Positions 24,713-34,720 of a stretch of 64,000 nucleotides of DNA are shown here, piece after piece. The notes under the pieces were generated by a model. That model had not been told where the DNA came from and did not search any database. It saw only the letters and a list, made by a program, of their open reading frames with translations. This DNA is from Candidatus Bipolaricaulota bacterium (GTDB lineage: Bacteria > Bipolaricaulota > Bipolaricaulia > Bipolaricaulales > Bipolaricaulaceae): NCBI GenBank assembly GCA_014360985.1, contig JACIWK010000005.1:34112-98111 (forward strand), written 5' to 3'. Every line of letters begins with the position of its first letter. Position 1 is the first letter of the stretch. A program made the translations under genes and the position numbers.

Positions 24713-27583
24713 ATGGCGGCCCTCCTGCGGCTGGCGTTCACGGGCTTGGCGGCGTCCCTGTTCGCGTTGGGCGGCGCGGGCCAGATGATCTCCCTGTCCG
24801 TCGTCTCCCCGCCCCGGACCGTCCCCCCGGGGGAGTTCGTGATCCACGTGTTCTCCCTCCGTAACCTCGCGGAGACGGCGATGACCCTCAGTCTGGAGGT
24901 CGAGGTCCCCGATGGATGGACCTCGCTTGGGCTGCCGACCTCCCTGTCTGTCCTGGCCGGGGATGAGGAGGTGGTGTTTTTCACGGTCGCCGTTCCCCGG
25001 ACGGCTCCCGCTGGCTCGTACCGGGTCCGCCTCTGGGCCCGGTGGGAACATGGGGAGGCGCACGCGGAGGCCGAGGTCCGGGTCACGGCGGTGGCGGGGG
25101 TGGAGCTCCTTCCGCCGCGTGGGGAAGCGGTCGGACCGGGAGATACCGTGTCCTATGACCTCGGTCTCGTGAACCGGGGGAACGTGCTCGATCGGTTCTC
25201 CGCGGACGCCTCCTCCGCCCATGGCTGGCCGGTGCGTGTCGAGCCGCGCGAGATGAACCTTCGCCCGGGGGAGAAGGGGACCATCCGCTTGGTCCTCTCC
25301 GTTCCCGCCGGGGCTGAGCCTGGGCGCGATCTCCTCAGCGTGACCGTCCGCTCCGGCGAGGGGGCCGAGGCCCGCGCCGCCTGGTTCACGACGGTCCTTC
25401 CCCCGGGGCCGGAGGCGATCGTGGGCACGGTCCTCTCCGAGCTGGAGATGCGCCTGGGGGGGAAGCTCGGATACGACCCCATCTCCGGCCGTCGGCTCTC
25501 GCTCCTCACCCTGTCCGGGGGGGGCGAGGTTCTCGGAGGGGAGGTGAACCTTCTCCTCCACCTCACCGGACCCTGGGGACCGGCCCCGTACACCCTGTCT
25601 CGGTTCTCGCTCGGCTACGATCAGGGGTGGGCGTGGGCGGCGGTGGGCGAGGTTGGCCTCGATCTTTCGTCGCTCCTCCTCTCGCTGGGGGCCAATGGGA
25701 TGAGCGCCGGGATTGCAACTGCGAGCGGATGCGCGGCCCTCGTTACGGGGTGGAGGGGGGACGAGGGGCGATTCGGAGCGCGCGGGGTATGGCACGGGGC
25801 GTGGGGGGAGCTGGGGATGGCGGTGCGGGAGACGCGAGGGGCGGACCACGTCCGCGCCGGGGCCCTGTGGGTCACGGGCTGGATCGCGGACGGCCTCGCC
25901 GTGCACGGGGAGACGGGGCTCGCGCTCGTGGATCCGTACCGTGACGTAGCGCTCCTCGTTGGCCTTACCGCCACGGCGGGAACGACTCTGGATCTCCAGG
26001 CCGACCTCTATGCGGTGGGGCCACGATTCCCCAGTCCCCGCTCAGACCGGGCGGGAATCAGCCTGTCCGGGCAGCTGATGGTGGATCCGGTGGGGCTCGC
26101 GTTCACAACGCGGTGGGAGAGGGACAACGTCCTCGACATCGCGCTCGTCCCGACCATGGTCCACTCCGACCTCACCGCTGCGGTTGGTTGGTCCCCCGCG
26201 GGGTGGCCGGCGGCGCTGTTCGCGACGGCGGCCTTCCGCCGCAACCAGGGGTTCGGTCCTGGTCCAGCCGTAGATAGGCGGAACCGCCTCCTCGACCTGG
26301 CGGTGACTCTCGACTACTCCTGGCTCGTGTTCCGGCTGAGCGGACGGTGGAGGTGGGAAGAGGACCTCATCGCGTCCACGAGCCAGCGGATCGAGGAGTA
26401 CGGTCAACGATTCACTCTCGCCCTAGGTCAGACGAAGGCGGCCCTCTCCTTGCACCAGGCTGTCGCCTACAGCGACGGCAGCTTCGCCGCGGTGGCGAAC
26501 CGGGTCGGCGTCGAGTGGCTCACGCCGGCCGGCCTGGCCCTCGGTTTCCACCATGCCTCGGACGGGGGGGGCGTGGGGATCGAGATCCCGTTCGCCTTTT
26601 CCCCTGCCACCTCGATCACCGCCCGTCTCGATGTGCGGTGGGCCTCTTCAGGCGAAGCGCGCGCCCTCTACGGGGAGGTCGGCTTCGAGCACGGGTTCGT
26701 CGCTACCCCGCCGTTCCTCCCCGTCAAGGGGTGGGTCGAGGGCACGGTGTTCGTGGACGAGAACGGCAATGGCCGGCCGGACCCTAGGGAGCCGGGGGTA
26801 ACGGGGGTGGTGCTGGCCGTGGACGGGACCCAAGTGTCGACCGGGGCCGACGGGCGGTTCGTGTTCCCCCCTCTGGCTCCCGGGATCTACGTACTCAGCA
26901 TCGACCGCCTACCGGCGGGGGTCCGCCCCCAGGTCGAGCTCCCCCTCGAGGTCGAGGTCGTACTCGCCGGCCGGACGATCGTGCACATCCCCTGTGAGCG
27001 GTTGGGTGAGATCTCCGGCGTGGTGTACGACGACCAGGACAGGAGCGGGACCCGCGACGCGGGTGAGGGAGGATTGGGTCGGGTGCGCCTCGTCCTCGAG
27101 CGGGACGGGGAGATGGTCGCGGAGGCCTATACCAATCCGTTGGGGGCGTTTTCGTTCCTCGACCTCCCGGAGGGCGAGTACTGGGTAAGGGTGGATGCGA
27201 TCTCCCTCCCCGAGCGCCACGAGCTCACCACCCCGGTGGCGGTGGTGGTGTGGCTCCCGCCGGGTGCGACCGAAGAGGTGCTGTTCGGGGCCTGGCAGAG
27301 GCCGCGACCGGTCGTGGTCGTGTACCAACCCCCGGTTGCTGACTTCACGTGGGAGCCGCGCGTCCCTCGGGCCGGGGAACCTGTCGCGTTCGATGCGCGG
27401 GCGTCACTGGGGGAGATCGTGAACTATGACTGGGATTTCACCGGTGACGGCGTGTTCGATGCCGAAGGGGTCCGCGTGGCGTGGATGTTCCCCGAGCCGG
27501 GGTTCTACCTCGTGACCTTGCTCGTGACCGACCGCGACGGCCTTCAAGACCGGGCCGAGCTCCTCGTCCAGATTAGACCGTGA
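24713..27583 (+). CDS. Large surface protein: beta-sandwich pair, barrel-like core, SdrD-B-like repeats, PKD end
   Basis: 956 residues from ATG 24713, where the signal peptide (ALLRLAFTGLAASLFALGG) begins; an upstream extension would overlap the previous gene. Residues 25-225 are two NEW3/CARDB-like beta-sandwiches (AETAMTLSLEVEVPDGWTSL, GNVLDRFSADASSAHGWPV). Residues 235-670 are a long run of alternating, aromatic-ended strands, like an outer-membrane barrel. About 674 and 765 begin two SdrD B-like units (VFVDENGNGRPDPREPGVTG, VVYDDQDRSGTRDAGEGG). About 875-956 is a PKD domain (PPVADFTWEPRVPRAG, YDWDFTGDG). It probably anchors or displays surface material. The barrel is inferred. Confidence 0.72.
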   Translation: MAALLRLAFTGLAASLFALGGAGQMISLSVVSPPRTVPPGEFVIHVFSLRNLAETAMTLSLEVEVPDGWTSLGLPTSLSVLAGDEEVVFFTVAVPRTAPAGSYRVRLWARWEHGEAHAEAEVRVTAVAGVELLPPRGEAVGPGDTVSYDLGLVNRGNVLDRFSADASSAHGWPVRVEPREMNLRPGEKGTIRLVLSVPAGAEPGRDLLSVTVRSGEGAEARAAWFTTVLPPGPEAIVGTVLSELEMRLGGKLGYDPISGRRLSLLTLSGGGEVLGGEVNLLLHLTGPWGPAPYTLSRFSLGYDQGWAWAAVGEVGLDLSSLLLSLGANGMSAGIATASGCAALVTGWRGDEGRFGARGVWHGAWGELGMAVRETRGADHVRAGALWVTGWIADGLAVHGETGLALVDPYRDVALLVGLTATAGTTLDLQADLYAVGPRFPSPRSDRAGISLSGQLMVDPVGLAFTTRWERDNVLDIALVPTMVHSDLTAAVGWSPAGWPAALFATAAFRRNQGFGPGPAVDRRNRLLDLAVTLDYSWLVFRLSGRWRWEEDLIASTSQRIEEYGQRFTLALGQTKAALSLHQAVAYSDGSFAAVANRVGVEWLTPAGLALGFHHASDGGGVGIEIPFAFSPATSITARLDVRWASSGEARALYGEVGFEHGFVATPPFLPVKGWVEGTVFVDENGNGRPDPREPGVTGVVLAVDGTQVSTGADGRFVFPPLAPGIYVLSIDRLPAGVRPQVELPLEVEVVLAGRTIVHIPCERLGEISGVVYDDQDRSGTRDAGEGGLGRVRLVLERDGEMVAEAYTNPLGAFSFLDLPEGEYWVRVDAISLPERHELTTPVAVVVWLPPGATEEVLFGAWQRPRPVVVVYQPPVADFTWEPRVPRAGEPVAFDARASLGEIVNYDWDFTGDGVFDAEGVRVAWMFPEPGFYLVTLLVTDRDGLQDRAELLVQIRP

Positions 27584-27684
27584 GTCAGGGTTCCGTTCCG
27601 TTACGGCATCCCCGTTCCTCGGGGTGGGCGCCACGCTATCGGTTGTTCCTAACGACGATCCCGCCTCTGGATGTACCGATCACT

Positions 27685-29256
27685 TCAGGGGGGGCCGTAC
27701 CCGCCGCCACCGGGGGTGCGGACGCTCAGGACCTCCCCCGGGCGGAGGTCGAACTCGGCCTTGCCGGGGAGGGGGATCTCCTCGCCGTCTCGGATGAGGA
27801 CGTTCTCGCCAGGCGCTCCCGGCTCCCCGCCGGCGAGGCCGTACGGCCGGGTCACGCGGCGGTCGGCCAGGAGCGAGACGCGGGCGGTGTGCCCGAGCGG
27901 GGTGAGGTCGCGGCGGATCCCCCCCCCCCCCCCGAACCGTCCCCTGCCCCCAGTCCCGGGCCTAAGCTCGTGCCGCTCCACGCGGAGGGGATACGCGAGT
28001 TCGAGGGCCTCCACCGGCGTGTTGAGGGTGTTCGTCATTCCCGTGTGGACCCCGTCCACCCCGTCCCCGGTCGGCCGCGCCCCTGCCCCTCCCCCGATCG
28101 TCTCGTAGAACGCGAAGGGCCTTCCGGTCCGCGGGTCGGTGCCCCCGATCGCGACGTTGTTCATCGTCCCCTGGCTCGCCGCGGGAACGCGGTCCGGGAC
28201 GAGCCCGGCCAGGGCCCCGAGGACGACGTCGAGGATCCGCTGCGCGGTCTCGAGATTTCCTCCCACCACCGGGGCCGGTGGGCGCGGGTTCACGAGCGAT
28301 CCCTCCGGCGCGGCGACCTCGATCGGTCGGTAGCACCCCGCGTTGGGGGGGATCGTGGGGTCGGTCACCGCGCGCAGGGCGAAGTAGACCGCGGACGCTG
28401 TCACCGCGAGCACGGCGTTGACCGGCCCCTGGGCCTGGGAGGCAGTCCCGGCGAAGTCGACCCGCACCCGGTCCCCCTGGAGCTCGACCCGAGCCCGGAT
28501 CGGGAGCGGGCCGCTCCCCGTTCCGTCGTCGTCGAGGAAGTCCTCGAACTCCGCACTACCCTGGGGTAAGCGCGCAAGCTCTCCCCGCATCCGGCGCTCG
28601 CTATAGTTGAGCACCGCGTCCATCCCCGCGCGGAGGAGCGTGGCCCCGTACCGGGCGAGGAGGTCCCGGACCCGGACGATTCCGGTCCGGCACGCCGCGT
28701 GCTGGGCGCGGAGGTCGCCCCACCGCTCGTCCGGCGTGCGCACGTTCAGAAGGAGAAGCCCCTGCAGCTCCGCGTCGAGTTCGCCGCCTTTCCACAGCTT
28801 GACCGGCGGGATCCTGAGCCCCTCTGCGTACACATCGCCCGCGGTGGGGCACAGGCTCCCCGGCGCCGCCCCGCCGATGTCGGCGTGGTGGGCGCGGCAG
28901 GCGACGAACGCCACGAGGGCGTCTCCGGCGAAAACGGGCGCCACGAACGTGACGTCCGGGAGGTGTGCTCCCCCGAGGTAGGGATCGTTGAGGACGGCCA
29001 CGTCCCCGTCTCGCCAGTCTCGCACCGCGACGAGCGCCGATCGGACGGAGAACGGCATCGCCCCGAGGTGGACGGGGATCGACTCCGCCTGGGCCACGAG
29101 CTCACCGCCTGCCGTGAACAGGGCCGACGAGCAGTCCCGCCGCTCCTTGATGTTCGGGCTGTAGGAGGAGCGGACGAGGTTCGCGTTCATCTCCTCGGCG
29201 ACCCCGGCCAGGGCGTGGCGGAGGACCTCGAGCGCGATCGGGTCGAGCTCCCTCAT
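27685..29256 (-). CDS. hyuB: Hydantoinase/oxoprolinase family protein, B subunit
   Basis: 523 residues matching HyuB: DPIALEVLRHALAGVAEEMNANL and SPNIKERRDCSSALF at the start, HLGAMPFSV, NDPYLGGAHLPDVTFVAPVF, and the closing TPGGGGYGPP. With HyuA it forms an ATP-dependent enzyme that opens cyclic amides (hydantoins, 5-oxoproline) or carboxylates ketones such as acetone. The substrate cannot be told from sequence. Its ATG overlaps the hyuA stop (ATGA), so the pair is translationally coupled. It is convergent with the large surface protein gene. Confidence 0.92.
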   Translation of the reverse strand: MRELDPIALEVLRHALAGVAEEMNANLVRSSYSPNIKERRDCSSALFTAGGELVAQAESIPVHLGAMPFSVRSALVAVRDWRDGDVAVLNDPYLGGAHLPDVTFVAPVFAGDALVAFVACRAHHADIGGAAPGSLCPTAGDVYAEGLRIPPVKLWKGGELDAELQGLLLLNVRTPDERWGDLRAQHAACRTGIVRVRDLLARYGATLLRAGMDAVLNYSERRMRGELARLPQGSAEFEDFLDDDGTGSGPLPIRARVELQGDRVRVDFAGTASQAQGPVNAVLAVTASAVYFALRAVTDPTIPPNAGCYRPIEVAAPEGSLVNPRPPAPVVGGNLETAQRILDVVLGALAGLVPDRVPAASQGTMNNVAIGGTDPRTGRPFAFYETIGGGAGARPTGDGVDGVHTGMTNTLNTPVEALELAYPLRVERHELRPGTGGRGRFGGGGGIRRDLTPLGHTARVSLLADRRVTRPYGLAGGEPGAPGENVLIRDGEEIPLPGKAEFDLRPGEVLSVRTPGGGGYGPP

Positions 29257-31277
29257 CCAGCCTCCACGACGAGCATCCCGTACCTGTCCACGGTTCCCCG
29301 GCCCCCCGGGGGGAGGAGGGCCGTCGCGTCAGGGCCTACGAGGATCGCCGGCCCCTCGACTCGCGCCCCCGGCGCGAGGTCTGCCCGGGGGACGACCCGC
29401 GCCGGGACGGGGCCGCTCCGGTCGAACCACGCCGGCCACGTCGCGGGGAGTCTCGGGGCAGGAGGGAACGTGGGCCGAAGGTCCGCCTCCGGGGCGGGAA
29501 CGCTCGCCCGGACGCGGACGGCGACGAGTTCGACCTCTTCCTCCGGCGCGGCGTGGCCGTACCGCTGCGCGTGCGCTTCGTGGAACGCTCTCTCCAGTTC
29601 TTGGACCCAGGCTGGCCTGACCCCTCCCCGAGGAAGCGGAACGTCGAGCTCGTGGGCCTGGCCCGCGTAGCGGAGGGCAGCCACGCCCGTGAACCGCATC
29701 GCCTCCCGCGGCGCCCCCTGGCCGACGAGTTCCTCCTCCGCCCGCTTCCGCAGCCGGTCGAGGATCTCGGCCAGGTCTCGCGTCGGGACCGAGCGGAGCG
29801 GGCGGACGATCCCCTGGCTCGTCTCGTGCCCGACCTCGGCCAGGAGGAGCCCGAGCGCGGACAGGACCCCCGCCGTGGGCGGGATGAGGACCGTCGGGAT
29901 TCCGAGCCTCCGGGCGAGGGATACCGCGTGGAGGGGCCCCGCCCCCCCGAACGCGAGGAGGGCGAAGTCCCGCGGGTCGTGGCCCCGCTCGACGGAGATG
30001 ACGCGGATCGCCCGCTCCATCGCCGCGTCAGCTACCGCGAGGATCCCCAGCGCCGCCTCCTCGACCGTCATCCCCAGGGGGTCGGCGATCCGGCGGATGG
30101 CGCCGTCGGCCGCGTCGAGAGCAAGGCGGTGAAGCCCGCCCAGGGGGAACGCGGGGAGGAGGTGGCCAAGGACGAGGTGGGCGTCGGTGACCGTAGGCTC
30201 GTGGCCCCCACGGCCGTAGCACGCCGGGCCGGGGTCGGCCCCCGCGCTCTCCGGCCCCACCCGGAGCGCGCCGCCTGGGTCGAGCCGGGCGAGGCTTCCC
30301 CCGCCCGCGCCGATCGTGTGGATGTCCGCCGTTGGGAGCGCGACCGGGTACCCGCCGACCGTGCCTCCCACCGTCCGGGTGACCTCGCCTCCTCGGACGA
30401 GGGCGACGTCGCAGCTCGTCCCGCCCATGTCGAGCGTGATCAGATCCGGGAACCCCGAGCGGAGGCCGACCCCGCGTGCCCCCTCCACCCCGCCCGCGGG
30501 ACCGGAGAGGAGAAGCCGCACCGGCTCACGCTCCGCCGTCTCCGCGGGGGCGATCGCCCCGCTCGACCCCATCACCCCCCACCGGCCGGGGAGCCCGAGG
30601 CGGGCCGATCCCCGTTCGAGCGCGGACAGGTACCCCCCCACAACCGGTTGCAGGCCGGCGTTGATCACGGTGGTCGAGGCCCGTTCGTACTCGCGGAACT
30701 CGGGGAGGAGGTCGCTCGACAGGGTGACCGGGGTCCCGAGCGCGGCGAGGACCGCGCCGGCCTCCCGCTCGTGGTCCGGGTAGAGGAAGGAGAACAGAAA
30801 GCACACCGCCACCGCTTGGACGCCTGCCGCGCGGAGGGCGGGGAGGAGCCGTGCCACGGCCGCCCGGTCGAGAGGACGGACGACGGCCCCATCCGCGCCG
30901 ATTCGCTCGGGGACCTCGAACCGGAGCTCGCGGGGGACGATCGGCCGGGGGCGGGTGAAGAAGAGGTCGTAGAGGGAAGATCGGTTCTGGCGCCCGATCT
31001 CGATCACGTCGCGGAACCCCTCGGTGGTGACGAGGGCCGTCTTCCCCAGCTTCCCCTCGAGGAGGGCGTTCGTGGCCACCGTCGACCCGTGGACGACGCG
31101 CGTCACGGAACCCGGGTCGATCTCTCCCCGCGCGATCAGCGCCTCCAGCGCCGCCAGGACACCGCGGGCTGGGTCGTCCGGCGTGGTGGGGAACTTGTGG
31201 AGGCGCGGCCCGTCTTCTCCGAGGATGACGACATCCGTGAACGTCCCCCCGATGTCGATCCCAATTGCCTTGTCCAC
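29253..31277 (-). CDS. hyuA: Hydantoinase/oxoprolinase family protein, A subunit
   Basis: 674 residues from GTG 31277 (MDKAIGIDIGGTFTDVV). The actin-like ATPase fold shows the phosphate-1 loop DIGGTFTD, THGSTVATNALLE-like sequence (VVHGSTVATNALLEGK) and the second phosphate loop LDMGGTSCDVALV, then GAGGGSLARLD. The start is set by a promoter whose +1 should fall at this GTG. A longer frame to 31553 would include the promoter and was rejected. It acts with HyuB. Confidence 0.93.
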   Translation of the reverse strand: MDKAIGIDIGGTFTDVVILGEDGPRLHKFPTTPDDPARGVLAALEALIARGEIDPGSVTRVVHGSTVATNALLEGKLGKTALVTTEGFRDVIEIGRQNRSSLYDLFFTRPRPIVPRELRFEVPERIGADGAVVRPLDRAAVARLLPALRAAGVQAVAVCFLFSFLYPDHEREAGAVLAALGTPVTLSSDLLPEFREYERASTTVINAGLQPVVGGYLSALERGSARLGLPGRWGVMGSSGAIAPAETAEREPVRLLLSGPAGGVEGARGVGLRSGFPDLITLDMGGTSCDVALVRGGEVTRTVGGTVGGYPVALPTADIHTIGAGGGSLARLDPGGALRVGPESAGADPGPACYGRGGHEPTVTDAHLVLGHLLPAFPLGGLHRLALDAADGAIRRIADPLGMTVEEAALGILAVADAAMERAIRVISVERGHDPRDFALLAFGGAGPLHAVSLARRLGIPTVLIPPTAGVLSALGLLLAEVGHETSQGIVRPLRSVPTRDLAEILDRLRKRAEEELVGQGAPREAMRFTGVAALRYAGQAHELDVPLPRGGVRPAWVQELERAFHEAHAQRYGHAAPEEEVELVAVRVRASVPAPEADLRPTFPPAPRLPATWPAWFDRSGPVPARVVPRADLAPGARVEGPAILVGPDATALLPPGGRGTVDRYGMLVVEAG

Positions 31278-31286
31278 GGAGGGAGG

Positions 31287-31315
31287 AGTATAGATTGGAC
31301 CTGCGCTACTGACAA
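31287..31315 (-). promoter_or_regulatory. hyuAB promoter (predicted leaderless)
   Basis: On the minus strand TTGTCA, a 17-nt spacer and TATACT. The -10 ends 9 nt before the hyuA GTG, placing +1 at or within two bases of the start codon. The gap is pyrimidine-rich (CCTCCCTCC) and has no Shine-Dalgarno. Confidence 0.72.
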
Positions 31316-31686
31316 TGGCTGGGAGCGGCACCCCCGCTGCAGGGAAGTCCAATCGTGAGTGAAACGGAGCCGATCGATCGTGTTCGGGGGCGCGCTGAGG
31401 GGGCGGGCTAGGCTGGGCCCACGCTCTGGTGCTGTGCTCACCTGACCCCCCTGTGAGAGACCCACTCCGGTGCCTCTCGGCCTGCGGGAGGGGTCTGCGT
31501 CCCTCGGTTGGGTTCGGGTGCCTGAACCGAGTGCGCGCAACCCCGCGCGGCACGGATCAGGTTGGTGAACGGAGGAGTCCGCCTCCGGTCCAGCATGCCG
31601 TGCCCGGCACCGAGAGTCTGCGTGCCGCACCGACCACGTGCCGGAGGTCCGTGGACCGTCGCGGGTGCCCACGGTCCGCCACGGAG
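31316..31686. other. Intergenic stretch without a supported gene
   Basis: About 370 nt between the hyuA promoter and the 3' end of the MA-type peptidase gene. Open frames here are short, lack ribosome sites and look like GC-rich background. I see no terminator with a U-tract, no repeat array and no RNA motif. Confidence 0.4.
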
Positions 31687-32457
31687 TCACGAGCCGGTCT
31701 GTCCGGCCAGCTCATCCCGAAGGTCAGTGGAAACCGCTTGTCTCCACGCGCGCTGCAGCGCATCCCGTGCGCAGGGCAGGAGGGACAGCACGTCTCCATT
31801 CACGCACGTGGCGACGATCTCCCGGACCGTGGCCGTTCCATAGGTGCGCTCGACGAACCAGACCCAGGTCCAGCCCCAGTCGTTGGCGTGGCGACGGCTC
31901 CTTTCGATCTCGCTCAGCGACGGGAGAAGCTCTGCGGCGATGCCCGTCTGTGCCGCGCGAGCGAACGCCGGCTCGTGGGCCCACTGCCGAGACAGGTGGA
32001 CCGCCAATCCCTCACTCCACCACAGGGGCACCGCCTCGATGTTGGGCGACAGAAACTCCTCACCGATGTGCACGAGCTCGTGGTGGAGCAGTCGTCGGAA
32101 GTGAGCGGGGACGAAGGGGAATGTGGATTCGGTCGCGTACGCGGACGGCGACAACACGACCATGTCCATTCTCTGAGCCTGGGCGATGCGCGCCGGATGC
32201 GACGGCCGCTCGATGTTCACCCTCAAGAGATCGTGTACCAGCCGGTCGAACTCGGCCCGGCAAGGGGCAAGGACCGCACCGATCCGTGGGAATCCCTGCT
32301 CAACACCGAAGTAGGAGAAGTAGGAGAGGACGCTCGGGAGTGCTTCGCGGATTGCACTCAGGGTGTCCTCTGCGTACCCGCGTTCTCCTGGAGCGTGGCG
32401 CACCTCCACCTGGGGGTCCCCGATCCGCGAGTAGCCAGCAAGCATGTCGGCGCTCAT
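31687..32457 (-). CDS. Peptidase MA-like (gluzincin) metalloprotease
   Basis: 256 residues. The zinc site HELVHIGEE (HExxH) and the downstream glutamate in PLWWSEGLAVHLS, about 25 residues later, are the arrangement of the MA-like family (gluzincin; EG third-ligand motif). The C-terminal helix region DWGWTWVWFVERTYG is also usual for this group. No signal peptide is apparent at the ATG chosen, so it may be cytosolic, or the true start may differ. Substrate unknown. It is divergent from pepF. Confidence 0.8.
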   Translation of the reverse strand: MSADMLAGYSRIGDPQVEVRHAPGERGYAEDTLSAIREALPSVLSYFSYFGVEQGFPRIGAVLAPCRAEFDRLVHDLLRVNIERPSHPARIAQAQRMDMVVLSPSAYATESTFPFVPAHFRRLLHHELVHIGEEFLSPNIEAVPLWWSEGLAVHLSRQWAHEPAFARAAQTGIAAELLPSLSEIERSRRHANDWGWTWVWFVERTYGTATVREIVATCVNGDVLSLLPCARDALQRAWRQAVSTDLRDELAGQTGS

Positions 32458-32671
32458 TGTGAGCTGGTCACGGTGGCCGGTCCATGGGGTGAGGGGTCGG
32501 AGTTCACCACCGCGGGGCGGCGCGGCTGCGGGTGCGCGGCGTCTCTGGCACGGGTGGGGTCAGCGGCGACAGGCTCCGTGGTCCGTGTGGGACGCTAGGG
32601 TTCAGATCACGTTCGGCCACCGATGGCCGAGGTCGCTTGCGGGGACCGACAACCCCCACTACCCTCCCCCC

Positions 32672-34480
32672 ATGTCCGAGACAACGATGCTGCCTGATCG
32701 TTCGGCCGTCCCGGTCGAGGAGACCTGGGACCTCGAAAGCGTGTTCGCCACACCGCAGGATTGGGACGCAGCGTGCCGAGACCTCCTCGGCCGGCTTCCC
32801 ACGCTCGCCAGCTACAAGGGGCGCCTGAAGGAGGGGCCGTCGGTCCTCCTCGAGTTCATCCCCCTCTACGAGGATGCCGCTCGCCTGATGGGAAGGATCT
32901 TCGTCTTCGCGAGCAACGCCTCTGCGGTGAACGCGCTCGACCAGGCGGCGGTGGGCCGCAGCGGGCAGGCCCGCGGCCTGGTTGCCCGGTTCGGCGCAGC
33001 GGTCTCGTTCCTGGACCCGGAGCTCGTGGCGATCGGGTTCGACACCCTCCGCCGGTGGATGGAGGAGACCCCGGACCTGCGGTTCTTTGCCCACTATGTG
33101 GATCAGCTCGAGAAGCAGCAGGCCCACGTTCGCTCGGGGGAAGTGGAGCAGGTGCTGGCGATGGTCTCCGACCCGCTGTCCACGCCGTTCAGCGTCTTCA
33201 ACAGCCTCACCGGCGCCGACATGACGTTCCGGCCGGCCACCGACCCCCACGGCAGAACGCTCGAGGTGGGGCAGGCGAGCATCGAGTCCCTGCGGACCCA
33301 CCCCGATCGCACCGTCCGGCGGACGGCGTGGGAGAGCTACGCTGACGGGTACCTCGCGCTCAAGAACACGCTCGCGGGTTCCCTCCTCGGAGCGGTCAAG
33401 GCCGACGTGTTCCGGATGCGCGTTCGCGGATACTCCTCCAGCCTCGAGGCGTCGCTCGCCCCGAACTTCATCCCCGTCGAGGTGTTCCACAACCTGATCG
33501 ACGTGTTCCGGCGGAACCTCCCCACCTGGCACCGCTACTGGGCGCTCCGCCGCAAGCTTCTCGGCTACGACGAGTTCCACGTCTACGACATCAAAGCCCC
33601 GCTCACGGGGGACAAGCCGGTGATTCCGTTCCGACAAGCCGTCGACTGGATTTGCGCGGGGATGAGGCCCCTTGGGGAGGAGTACGTCGGGATCTTGCGG
33701 CGGGGGTGCCTCGAGGAACGTTGGGTCGACCGTGCCCGCAACCGCGGGAAGCGGGAGGGCGCGTTTTCGAGCGGATCCCAGGGCACCCACCCGTTCATCA
33801 TGATGAGCTACGCCGACGACGTGTTCAGCCTGAGCACGCTCGCTCACGAGCTCGGCCACTCGATGCACTCCTACTACAGCCGCCGGAGCCAGCGCATGAT
33901 CTACAGCCGGTACGGGTTGTTCGTGGCCGAGGTGGCGTCGAACTTCAACCAGGCGATGGTCCGGGACTACCTCCTGCGTACGCTGACGGACAAGACGTTC
34001 CAGATCGCGCTCATCGAGGAGGCGATGTCGAACTACCACCGCTACTTCTTCATCATGCCCACGCTCGCGCGGTTCGAGCTCGAGGTCCACGAGCGGGTAG
34101 AGCGCGGCGCTCCGGTGAGCGCCGACACGCTCATCGGGATCACGGCGGACCTGTTCGAAGAAGGCTATGGCGACGAGGTCGTGTGCGATCGCCAACGGAT
34201 CGGGATCACGTGGGCTCAGTTCCAGCACATGTACATGAACTTCTACGTGTACCAATACGCGACGGGGATCTCGGGGGCCCACGCCCTGGTGGCGAAGGTT
34301 CTCTCTGAGGGCGAGCCGGCAGCGGCGCGGTACCTCGACTTCCTCAAGGCGGGCGGCTCGCGTTACCCGCTCGATGCGCTCCTGGAGGCGGGTGTTGACC
34401 TCCGGTCACCCCAACCGGTGGAGGCAGCGTTTGCCAACCTCGCTGGGCTGGTGGATCGCCTCGCGAAGCTGCTGGGGTAG
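32672..34480 (+). CDS. pepF: Oligoendopeptidase F (M3 family)
   Basis: 602 residues. Zinc site HELGHSMHSYYSRR (HExxH) with the third ligand region FVAEVASNFNQAMVRDYLL, both M3 landmarks. The upstream SQGTHPFIMMSYADDVFSLSTL and downstream YMNFYVYQYATGISGAHAL are classic PepF. It cleaves short peptides in the cytosol. The start MSETTMLPDRS is taken because the frame upstream (to 32444) reads as GC-rich non-coding sequence. The 214 nt before it hold no clear promoter. Confidence 0.95.
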   Translation: MSETTMLPDRSAVPVEETWDLESVFATPQDWDAACRDLLGRLPTLASYKGRLKEGPSVLLEFIPLYEDAARLMGRIFVFASNASAVNALDQAAVGRSGQARGLVARFGAAVSFLDPELVAIGFDTLRRWMEETPDLRFFAHYVDQLEKQQAHVRSGEVEQVLAMVSDPLSTPFSVFNSLTGADMTFRPATDPHGRTLEVGQASIESLRTHPDRTVRRTAWESYADGYLALKNTLAGSLLGAVKADVFRMRVRGYSSSLEASLAPNFIPVEVFHNLIDVFRRNLPTWHRYWALRRKLLGYDEFHVYDIKAPLTGDKPVIPFRQAVDWICAGMRPLGEEYVGILRRGCLEERWVDRARNRGKREGAFSSGSQGTHPFIMMSYADDVFSLSTLAHELGHSMHSYYSRRSQRMIYSRYGLFVAEVASNFNQAMVRDYLLRTLTDKTFQIALIEEAMSNYHRYFFIMPTLARFELEVHERVERGAPVSADTLIGITADLFEEGYGDEVVCDRQRIGITWAQFQHMYMNFYVYQYATGISGAHALVAKVLSEGEPAAARYLDFLKAGGSRYPLDALLEAGVDLRSPQPVEAAFANLAGLVDRLAKLLG

Positions 34481-34638
34481 GTTCGGGATAGTTCGACGGC
34501 ATCGAGCGGGGCCAGTTCGCGCTGCACCTGCCTGCGGCGAGCCGCCCTGGAGCTAACGGGAGCGTGCCGACAGGCTGGCGAAGGGTGTGCCGTGACCCCC
34601 GGTGACCCTGTTTCGCTGAGGTGCTTCCCGCACGTGCA

Positions 34639-34666
34639 TTGAGACGCGTCCTCCCGGGGCTAGAAT
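34639..34666 (+). promoter_or_regulatory. Promoter upstream of the GNAT-like gene
   Basis: TTGAGA, a 16-nt spacer and TAGAAT. The predicted start near 34673 leaves a leader of about 48 nt with GAGGGTG before the GTG at 34721. Confidence 0.6.
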
Positions 34667-34720
34667 GAGTGAGTCAGCGGTTGGGACCGGGGTGTACATC
34701 CGAGAGACGAGGGTGTTACC

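Noticed and set aside
29553..31358. 601-codon plus-strand frame opposite hyuA
   Set aside because: Low-complexity Arg/Glu/Pro-rich antisense translation. HyuA motifs are complete on the minus strand.
31429..32598. 389-codon plus-strand frame
   Set aside because: Mostly antisense to the MA-type peptidase gene, whose HExxH and EG motifs are intact. No signal in the upstream part.
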